In this document: positions 1 through 4,544 of the stretch, piece after piece | Position numbering within the stretch: position 1 is the first letter of the stretch | Layout: every line of letters begins with the position of its first letter | Assembly (NCBI GenBank): GCA_034090805.1 | Contig: JAXDRV010000131.1 | Location: 1 to 9,903, forward strand | Reading direction: 5' to 3' | Length of the DNA stretch: 9,903 nucleotides | From: Ornithomonoglobus_A sp034090805 | GTDB lineage: Bacteria; Bacillota; Clostridia; UBA1381 | The notes under the pieces: generated by a model | Told to the model about the DNA's origin: nothing | Databases searched by the model: none | What the model saw: only the letters and a program-made list of their open reading frames with translations | Made by a program: the position numbers and the translations under genes

Positions 1-235
1 TTTGACGGTAAATATAGAAATCCCATGACCGTCCAAGAACCGTGCCGGAGCCTGTGTTCTCAATTTCAATCTCCATTGCGATATGCGAACATCCGGGCAC
101 GGCTGTGTTAAACGAAAGCGGATATGTATAACATCGGTTAAGAGTGGTTCTTGACTCCGACCACTGGTATTGAAATCTTCCTTTTTCGCCGTAACCTGCA
201 TACGGATAATCATACTTAAAATTAATGTTTGCCAT
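1..235 (-). CDS. Probable tail-tip/fibre-associated protein, N-terminal part (runs off left edge)
   Basis: The frame is open from ATG 235 to the window edge, 78 residues. GAGG lies 6 nt upstream and the gap from the fibre gene is 8 nt. It begins MANINFKYDYPYAGYGEKGR, continues with many aromatic residues (FQYQWSESRTTLNRCYTYPL), and reaches IAMEIEIENTGSGTVLGRSWDFYIYRQ. The alternating strands suggest a beta-sandwich, as in carbohydrate-binding or fibre-tip domains. No family is recognised with certainty. Its position directly after the fibre suggests a receptor-binding or fibre-tip role, which is inference. Confidence 0.62.
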   Translation of the reverse strand, partial: MANINFKYDYPYAGYGEKGRFQYQWSESRTTLNRCYTYPLSFNTAVPGCSHIAMEIEIENTGSGTVLGRSWDFYIYRQ

Positions 236-243
236 ATTACACC

Positions 244-864
244 TCAGAAAGTTTTAATTACAATATCCACGTAGCTCGTGGACGGAGGAGTAGAACCGCT
301 CGTCCACAGTACGATGTTTCGCACCTGTTTTGTCGTGTAAGCCGTGTTTGACTGTGCCGTCAGCTTTGCGGACATTGCAGTATCGGAATTTTTCTTTACG
401 AAATTGGTATCAACATATGTTTTGTTGGCAATATCGTAACTGCCGGACGGACTTTGAATCTTTGCTCTGCCGTTGCTATCTCTCATCATAATACGGCTTG
501 CGGTATATTCAGCTGTGGAATTATCAAGCTTTTGTTTATCAGTGTAACTGATAAATCCGTTTGAATTTATTGTAGCGTTTCGATGCGTTCCGTTTGAGAT
601 GTGGTTTGCACATTCAGAGAGCGTGACAGGCGGATTTGCCTGCCATGAATTTTGCCCTGTAATTGCTTTTATCCTGTTTGCAAGCCAGCCGAGAACAGCC
701 GACAGCTTGCCCTTTGAGGCAGAGCTGTCGGGCGCAGTCTGCGCATAAACACTCGGTGTGAGAAGTTCATCAATGGCATCAAAATTCTCGTTTATGACCG
801 CAATGTCGGCATTATCCGAATACAACGGTTTCTTTAATTTATGATTGGTTGTTTCTTTCGGCAT
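244..864 (-). CDS. Phage tail fibre/collar-type protein
   Basis: A 206-residue protein. The N-terminus includes HKLKKPLYSDNADIAVINEN followed by FDAIDELL, the attachment segment typical of Firmicute tail fibres. A Ser/Thr/Asn-rich shaft follows (NGTHRNATINSNGFISYTDK and SPSGSYDIANKTYVDTNFVK). The C-terminus ends QVRNIVLWTSGSTPP...VDIVIKTF, resembling the closing segment of short tail fibre proteins. It would sit on the baseplate and contact the host surface. The ATG at 864 has AAGGGG 7 nt upstream. It is short for a receptor-binding fibre, so it may be a connector to the protein encoded next, whose start lies 8 nt after this stop. Confidence 0.8.
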   Translation of the reverse strand: MPKETTNHKLKKPLYSDNADIAVINENFDAIDELLTPSVYAQTAPDSSASKGKLSAVLGWLANRIKAITGQNSWQANPPVTLSECANHISNGTHRNATINSNGFISYTDKQKLDNSTAEYTASRIMMRDSNGRAKIQSPSGSYDIANKTYVDTNFVKKNSDTAMSAKLTAQSNTAYTTKQVRNIVLWTSGSTPPSTSYVDIVIKTF

Positions 865-868
865 ATTA

Positions 869-1014
869 TCACCCCTTAAACCAGATTAGGACTTTATCAT
901 TGGATACACGTTTTAGAACGGTATACCCTTTTTCGATTGATTTCACTGCCTTACCGCCGTCACCGCATCGGCAAATGCGGCAAGACCTATGTCGTTCGTA
1001 TGTATCTCTGCCAT
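869..1014 (-). pseudogene. Small tail-operon gene split by a frameshift
   Basis: An ATG at 1014 overlaps the XkdU stop (TAATG) and opens MAEIHTNDIGLAAFADAVTA, ending at a TGA at 943. In the -1 frame the sequence stays open further down, with GDGGKAVKSIEKGYTVLKRV followed by SNDKVLIWFKG and a TGA at 869, just before the next gene's ribosome binding site. Both pieces look like coding sequence of the short proteins often found between XkdU and the fibre in clostridial prophages. A single-base loss or small deletion around 945-985 would explain the split. No slippery heptamer is seen there, so programmed shifting is unlikely. The function is unknown. Confidence 0.5.
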
Positions 1015-1655
1015 TAGTCATTCCTCCTCGCATATGCTCTGTTTTCATTCCACACTATTTTCCCGTTTCCTACACCGTCCGGGCAATAAAAAATGCCGCC
1101 ATCCGATATATTAAGATTAGACTTAACCTCGAATGTCAGCATCCATTCCCACGAATAGTTTTTTGCTGCCGTCCATATTTGTATTTCATCGAGTATATCC
1201 CGCCAAAGCCGATAAGTAAAGATATACTCCACTGCCAAATGAGCAGGCTTTATCTCCTCAATCATCGACTTTATATCTTCCAAATTGTACGGTACACCCG
1301 TTTTTGATGTGAATTTTACCGCAAAGCAGTATTTTGACGGATACTCTGTAATTTCAATATCACCGTTTATAAAGGATTTTGCAACATTCTTCATCATGGT
1401 TTTTGTGACCGTTCCCGTGCCTCGCAGCCTTGACAGTATGCGTCCCCTGCGTGTGTCAAGATTAGCCGAGGCATCGGGAACAAGTCCTACATCTTCCTCG
1501 TGATGTTTTATGTCCCTGTCCGATAGAATCACAAAATACTGATTTTCAGTAAGTGTAGTTTCTGCGTTCAGCCTGTTAAATTCATTTTCGATAGAGCGAA
1601 CAAGTTCATTCATTACCTTTGACTTTCGGTAATATCCCGGCAATTTCTCAATCAA
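1014..1655 (-). CDS. xkdU: DUF2313 baseplate protein (XkdU/YmfQ family)
   Basis: A 213-residue protein beginning (M)IEKLPGYYRKSKVMNELVRS, with DIKHHEEDVGLVPDASANLD, then RRGRILSRLRGTGTVTKTMM and EIKPAHLAVEYIFTYRLW. This is the usual series for XkdU/YmfQ proteins, T4 gp7/gp53-like wedge parts that attach tail fibres. The start is a TTG at 1655, lying within an 8-nt overlap with xkdT. A GGGGGTGG stretch 6 nt upstream supports it and homologues begin at the same place. The C-terminal section mentions a tryptophan pair (SWEWM) seen in many relatives. It ends in TAATG with the next small gene. Confidence 0.88.
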   Translation of the reverse strand: MIEKLPGYYRKSKVMNELVRSIENEFNRLNAETTLTENQYFVILSDRDIKHHEEDVGLVPDASANLDTRRGRILSRLRGTGTVTKTMMKNVAKSFINGDIEITEYPSKYCFAVKFTSKTGVPYNLEDIKSMIEEIKPAHLAVEYIFTYRLWRDILDEIQIWTAAKNYSWEWMLTFEVKSNLNISDGGIFYCPDGVGNGKIVWNENRAYARRND

Positions 1656-2682
1656 CCGTAACCACCCCCAAAACAGGCACCTGTGTTTCCAAAACGGTGA
1701 TATTCTGCGTATCGTTATTCAGTTTCAGATTACTGTAATCGGCAACCTCGTCACAGGCAAGAATACAACCGCCGATTTGCGCATACGAGATATATCCGAC
1801 AGAAAACGCATTCTTTTGCAGATATTTTGTGATACTCTCGGTGATTTTCTCTTTTGCCAACTCAAGGCTTGCGCCGTTTGCAAGGGTAAGCTTTGCCGAA
1901 ACATTGATTGTCAGCGGCGCGGCGCTTTCAACCATAACCTCCGCTCCGATCGGTCTGTTTTCTTCAATGTGAGTTTTTACCTCGTTTATGAGTTCCTCAC
2001 TTGCCACACCTTTTTCGGAGTTTATGATGATAACCTTGACAGTTCCGCTGCCGTTCCAAAGCGGTAAGCATTTAGCGTCCCCGACGCCGCTGATTTCCTT
2101 TGCCCACTGCTCATAGTGATATTTACTGCCGCTCGTTGCCGGGAGTGACACCTTTTCAAAATACCGGTCACGCAGTTCATCATCGGTTTCTTCATTGAAA
2201 CCGCCCGTTGCTGGCTTATTGTTCGTGACCGACACAATACCTGAAAGAGTGACGGGAAAACGGTTTATTGCGCCTTGCGGAATATTGCCGACAGTGCCGA
2301 CCGTATCGCAAATTACCGTAACATCAGCCGTTCCGCTTTCTCCGATTTCAACATTCTCGATAGCAGAGAAGATAAGGCTGTCCGATACGACTTTGTCACC
2401 AACCGAAATAACACTTCCGGGAGCGCCGGTTATTGTCACCTCTACTTGTGATGCAACACCGGACTTTCGTGTAATTCCTTGCCCGGCGGCTTTATAGTCG
2501 AGATATTCGCCTGTTGCCGTCAATGCAAAGCCGTTTTTTAAGATTTCCTCAAGCCGTGCGTATGCCGTTTCAAATTCCCCCGATGTCGTCTTTGTCACAT
2601 CATAAAAAAATGAGCCGACATCTTTGTCGAACTCATCGGATATATCAGACAGTAACCGTGACAGTATTTCGTCCTTCGTCAT
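1648..2682 (-). CDS. xkdT: Baseplate J-like protein (XkdT)
   Basis: A 344-residue protein with the baseplate J plan. The N-terminus is MTKDEILSRLLSDISDEFDK. A helical first quarter is followed by a repeated beta section (VEVTITGAPGSVISVGDKV, then GTADVTVICDTVGTVGNIP). The conserved core is FNEETDDELRDRYFEKVSLP with GSKYHYEQWAKEISGVGDAK. The C-terminal domain includes PIGAEVMVESAAPLTINVSA. These proteins (T4 gp6 counterparts) form the wedge ring that triggers sheath contraction. The ATG at 2682 has GGAGG 9 nt upstream. The gene overlaps the XkdU start by 8 nt. Length is normal. Confidence 0.93.
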   Translation of the reverse strand: MTKDEILSRLLSDISDEFDKDVGSFFYDVTKTTSGEFETAYARLEEILKNGFALTATGEYLDYKAAGQGITRKSGVASQVEVTITGAPGSVISVGDKVVSDSLIFSAIENVEIGESGTADVTVICDTVGTVGNIPQGAINRFPVTLSGIVSVTNNKPATGGFNEETDDELRDRYFEKVSLPATSGSKYHYEQWAKEISGVGDAKCLPLWNGSGTVKVIIINSEKGVASEELINEVKTHIEENRPIGAEVMVESAAPLTINVSAKLTLANGASLELAKEKITESITKYLQKNAFSVGYISYAQIGGCILACDEVADYSNLKLNNDTQNITVLETQVPVLGVVTVD

Positions 2683-3073
2683 TTAACACCACCTCCGGTG
2701 TGACCGTAATTGCGTTTTTGTTGCGGGATATTTTGAAATTTGTGACCGAAGTAATCCGGGAATTTTGCTTTAGCGCGTCCTCAATCTCACGCTTTAATTC
2801 AGCCTCAATAAATTCAGTCGTATAGCTGTTGCCAATAATCAAATCCTCCAAATGACAGCCGTACTCGGTATTATCGTAGATAGGATATCTGCCTTTTTCG
2901 GTTCTTAGTATTTTCTCTATCCACACTTTTATTGCGTCAATGCCGTCACACTCAATCAGCTTTCCGTCACGCACAACAAAGTCGCCGTTTTCAAAATCAA
3001 ACATATATGATTTTGTTCCGCTTGATGCGTCGCTTTTATTGTCAAGCGTTATATCAGTTGAATTCGGAAACAT
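2645..3073 (-). CDS. xkdS: DUF2634 baseplate wedge protein (XkdS-like)
   Basis: A 142-residue protein from ATG 3073, chosen because it overlaps the DUF2577 stop (TGATG) and starts at the family N-terminus MFPNSTDITLDNK. It contains YMFDFENGDFVVRDGKLIE, then AIKVWIEKILRTEKGRYPIY and YGCHLEDLIIG, the diagnostic core of DUF2634/gpW-gp25-like proteins, which sit at the base of the sheath and link it to the baseplate wedges. A longer reading frame upstream to 3190 is an out-of-frame overlap with the DUF2577 gene and has no family similarity. The 3' end overlaps baseplate J by 38 nt, an unusually long overlap in this operon. It looks complete. Confidence 0.87.
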   Translation of the reverse strand: MFPNSTDITLDNKSDASSGTKSYMFDFENGDFVVRDGKLIECDGIDAIKVWIEKILRTEKGRYPIYDNTEYGCHLEDLIIGNSYTTEFIEAELKREIEDALKQNSRITSVTNFKISRNKNAITVTPEVVLNDEGRNTVTVTV

Positions 3074-3339
3074 CAGATAACCACTCCAATCACAATAAAT
3101 TTCTGACCGTTTGCATAAGGGAGCAAAACCACCGTTTTGCCAAGGTTTATATACTCGCCGTACGCATTTTTCTCTTTTAAGTTTATGCAAAGCGTTAAGT
3201 GGCTGTCGGTCAGAATAACCTTGTCGCTTGTGCGTATTTTCGTGTTCGGCAGCTCAATAACCGTTCCGAACATCGGAGAGTAACCGTCACTATTTTCACG
3301 CTCTTTGAGTAATTTTGCAAGTTCTGTTATACCGTTCAT
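3073..3339 (-). CDS. xkdR: DUF2577 baseplate protein (XkdR-like), short form
   Basis: An 88-residue protein: NGITELAKLLKERENSD at the N-terminus, then FGTVIELPNTKIRTSDKVIL, and the end VVLLPYANGQKFIVIGVVI. The two beta-rich blocks are those of DUF2577, a small baseplate component next to the hub, probably part of a puncturing or OB-fold-like element. Family members are often 100-140 residues with a histidine-rich middle section; that section is absent here, making this a short variant. The ATG at 3339 has AGGAGG 5-6 nt upstream and overlaps the XkdQ stop by 4 nt. The stop overlaps the next start as TGATG. Confidence 0.82.
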   Translation of the reverse strand: MNGITELAKLLKERENSDGYSPMFGTVIELPNTKIRTSDKVILTDSHLTLCINLKEKNAYGEYINLGKTVVLLPYANGQKFIVIGVVI

Positions 3340-3815
3340 GTGTACCTCCTCAGTCCCAATTGCACATAATGCACTCCGTTTTTTATGCTGTGGTCGGCGC
3401 TTTCGATGAGATAATTAATATTGTCAACGGTGATAAGCATTCCTGCTCGGGTGTAGCTGTTCACTGCCTCAATGATTTCTATTGAAAAGCTCTCCTTGAT
3501 TTTATTCAGCTCCGACAACTTGTTTTTCGCATAGGTATTTGCATCTCCGTCCTTTTCATCAATCTTGAATACATCCTGCAAAACACCGTATTTATATATG
3601 CTGTCGGCATCCTTCGCCAAAGCCTTGACAGTATACACTTTATCAGTTTTGGTTACAACTTTCACGCTGTTTTTCATATCCTCGATTGAAAGGGTATGCG
3701 ACACGTTGCCTTTGAGCGTAAGAGAATAGATGAGATGTGTATTTGGTGTAATTCTAAACTCCGGATACGTATATATTGCACCGTATTTATAGATTCGTAT
3801 CCCGTTCGGAGTCAT
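3336..3815 (-). CDS. xkdQ: XkdQ-family baseplate hub protein, C-terminal half only (probable pseudogene)
   Basis: A 159-residue frame from ATG 3815, overlapping the XkdP stop by 4 nt. The sequence YPEFRITPNTHLIYSLTLKG, then NVSHTLSIEDMKNSVKVV, then YGVLQDVFKID and GMLITVDNINYLIESADH corresponds to the second half of XkdQ/YqbQ (late control protein D-like hub, usually about 320-340 residues). In intact particles XkdQ forms the gp27-like hub connecting tube to baseplate. The first half, which builds the hub's first barrel domains, is absent. Whether the remaining half is translated through the ATGA coupling is open, but it cannot be a complete hub. The gene is followed by a 4-nt overlap with the DUF2577 gene. 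Confidence 0.75.
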   Translation of the reverse strand: MTPNGIRIYKYGAIYTYPEFRITPNTHLIYSLTLKGNVSHTLSIEDMKNSVKVVTKTDKVYTVKALAKDADSIYKYGVLQDVFKIDEKDGDANTYAKNKLSELNKIKESFSIEIIEAVNSYTRAGMLITVDNINYLIESADHSIKNGVHYVQLGLRRYT

Positions 3816-3840
3816 ATCAAAATTATAACCGCCATATTTA
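3812..3840 (-). other. Probable deletion junction joining xkdP to xkdQ
   Basis: XkdP similarity stops at the codons for INMAV (down to about 3827) and XkdQ-like sequence begins at about MTPNGIRIYKYG (3815), possibly a few codons earlier in the same frame (GGYNFD). The LysM end of XkdP and the first half of XkdQ are missing. The breakpoint is approximate. Confidence 0.6.
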
Positions 3841-4138
3841 TCGGTGTGTCGGTGATGATAAGCCGAATGGGGAGTTTTCTTTCATACCATGTATCTATGG
3901 TATATAAGTAACCGAAAGCGGTATCGCTCCTGTCACGCAGGAAAGGATAGTCACGGCACGGAAAAAAACTTGACCACGATATTTTCTTCAAAGCTTGCGT
4001 ACCGATAAGGTTCAGCTGACCTTGCGATACCGTTTCAAATACTTCGTTGTTTCTGCCTTTTGAAACCGTGAACTCCGGCGGCAGAACAGTGAGCCGCAAA
4101 ACCTCGGCCCTGTTATTTACGCTTAAATATATATCCAT
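3812..4138 (-). CDS. xkdP: XkdP-family protein, N-terminal fragment only (probable pseudogene)
   Basis: A 108-residue frame from ATG 4138 (GGAGG about 15 nt upstream). It begins MDIYLSVNNRAEVLRLTVLP and contains the hallmark core of the XkdP N-terminal domain: GQLNLIGTQALKK, then SSFFPCRDYPFLRD, then KLPIRLIITDTPINMAV. XkdP is a baseplate-hub-associated protein that usually also has a C-terminal LysM peptidoglycan-binding domain, about 210-230 residues in all. Here the match ends after INMAV, inside the domain. Four residues later the frame stops in an ATGA overlap with the next frame, and no LysM region exists. It is most likely inactive. The identification is good; the truncation is inferred from family length. 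Confidence 0.78.
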   Translation of the reverse strand: MDIYLSVNNRAEVLRLTVLPPEFTVSKGRNNEVFETVSQGQLNLIGTQALKKISWSSFFPCRDYPFLRDRSDTAFGYLYTIDTWYERKLPIRLIITDTPINMAVIILI

Positions 4139-4185
4139 AAAACAAAAAAAACACCTCCGAAACTGCACAAAATTTCTAAAAGTGA

Positions 4186-4214
4186 TTGACAAATCTGCAG
4201 ATGAGGTGTATAAT
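4186..4214 (+). promoter_or_regulatory. Consensus promoter for antisense RNA
   Basis: On the plus strand, TTGACA (4186-4191) and TATAAT (4209-4214) are both perfect sigma-70/sigma-A consensus hexamers with a 17-nt spacer. It is the strongest-looking promoter in the window and points against every protein gene. Transcription should begin near 4221-4222, about 85 nt before a strong intrinsic terminator. There is no credible ribosome binding site and ORF for it to serve. Confidence 0.85.
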
Positions 4215-4222
4215 GATAATAG

Positions 4223-4251
4223 AAAAAGGCAAGACCTCAAACGGTTATGCC
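4223..4251 (-). terminator. Probable terminator of the longer toxin mRNA
   Basis: On the minus strand, GGCATAACC pairs imperfectly with GGTCTTGCC (4-bp outer stem, 3-bp inner stem, 2x2 internal loop, 6-nt loop), followed by five T residues (4227-4223). Ending here, the toxin mRNA would be about 270 nt and complementary to nearly the whole antisense RNA. The hairpin is only moderately stable. Confidence 0.5.
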
Positions 4252-4265
4252 AAGAGATTTATGTT

Positions 4266-4308
4266 AAAATAACACGCTATCCTTAGCACGGGGGCGTGTT
4301 ATTTTTTT
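4266..4308 (+). terminator. Intrinsic terminator of antisense RNA, also a weak terminator for the toxin mRNA
   Basis: The stem AAAATAACACGC (4266-4277) pairs with GCGTGTTATTTT (4294-4305) around a 16-nt loop and is followed on the plus strand by seven T residues (4302-4308). Read on the minus strand, the same stem is followed by only four T residues, so toxin transcripts may partly read through. Confidence 0.82.
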
Positions 4309-4361
4309 ATGGATAGTATTATGAATAGCACTAAGGCTAATATCAAAATATCATATTCCAC
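4299..4361 (-). CDS. Small hydrophobic peptide, probable type I toxin (20 aa)
   Basis: A GTG start at 4361 has GGAGGAGG (4369-4376) exactly 7 nt upstream. The only nearby ATG (4367) opens a 5-codon frame. The product is MEYD, then a run of hydrophobic residues ILILALVLFIILSI, then KK: one membrane-spanning helix with a positive C-terminus. This is the general plan of type I toxins (Ibs, Fst, BsrG/TxpA-like), which insert into the host membrane and depolarise it. It has its own near-consensus promoter, and its 3' end is overlapped by a divergently read short RNA. The stop codon lies inside the shared hairpin at 4266-4305. I do not recognise a specific named family, and the function is inferred from architecture. 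Confidence 0.7.
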   Translation of the reverse strand: MEYDILILALVLFIILSIKK

Positions 4362-4498
4362 AGCGCATCCTCCTCCTTTCGTAGATTCCAACTTTTTAAA
4401 AGTGGTTACTATGTAAATGGAGTTATGGATGGCATAACCGCCCAGCTTTTACACTGTTTTCAGTCTTACCTTTAACATAGGATTTCTCCGACCAATAT

Positions 4499-4527
4499 AT
4501 TATACACCAAATTTCTGTATTTTTCAA
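4499..4527 (-). promoter_or_regulatory. Promoter of the small toxin gene
   Basis: On the minus strand, TTGAAA (4527-4522) and TATAAT (4504-4499) are separated by exactly 17 nt. Transcription would start near 4492 and give a 5' leader of about 130 nt before the GTG at 4361. The promoter lies just after the tape measure stop (4545), so the toxin can be expressed independently of the phage late operon. Confidence 0.78.
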
Positions 4528-4544
4528 TACTTTTTCTTGCTTTT

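Larger units (their letters stand above)
4221..4308 (+). ncRNA. Probable antisense RNA antitoxin (about 87 nt)
   Basis: The predicted transcript runs from the consensus promoter to a T7 tract. It would fold into a 5' hairpin at 4228-4251 (GGCA/TGCC outer stem, ACC/GGT inner stem, loop TCAAAC) and a terminator hairpin at 4266-4305. It is complementary to the end of the toxin reading frame and to the toxin mRNA 3' region. This tail-to-tail overlap is that of txpA/ratA and bsrG/SR4. Those antisense RNAs pair with toxin mRNA to block translation or cause its decay. Confidence 0.72.
4242..4440. repeat. 11-bp inverted repeat flanking the toxin gene
   Basis: CGGTTATGCCA at 4242-4252 recurs as its reverse complement TGGCATAACCG at 4430-4440. 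In a toxin mRNA that reads to about 4223, the 5' leader copy could pair with the 3' copy, closing the mRNA 5' end to 3' end. The antisense RNA carries the same sequence as the toxin leader and so would compete for the 3' copy. Confidence 0.7.

Noticed and set aside
849..1307. A 152-codon plus-strand frame opposite XkdU and the fibre start
   Set aside because: It is antisense to well-supported genes, and its composition (Tyr/Arg/Pro/Ile-rich) is that of a reverse-frame shadow.
3074..3190. N-terminal extension of the DUF2634 frame
   Set aside because: It overlaps the DUF2577 gene out of frame. The family N-terminus and the TGATG overlap place the start at 3073.
4139..4240. N-terminal extension of the XkdP frame to 4240
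   Set aside because: The extra 34 residues have no similarity to XkdP and include the ribosome binding site region. The family begins at MDIYLS.
4200..4245. Possible minus-strand promoter (TTGAGG ... CATTAT) for the xkdP fragment
   Set aside because: The -35 is poor and the spacing is 19 nt or more. The T-rich stretch is better explained as part of the toxin mRNA terminator.
4047..4286. A 79-codon plus-strand reading frame crossing the antisense RNA
   Set aside because: Its first half mirrors the xkdP fragment and has no ribosome binding site. The promoter at 4186-4214 lies inside the frame, so the transcript would start after the ATG. The antisense RNA explanation fits better.
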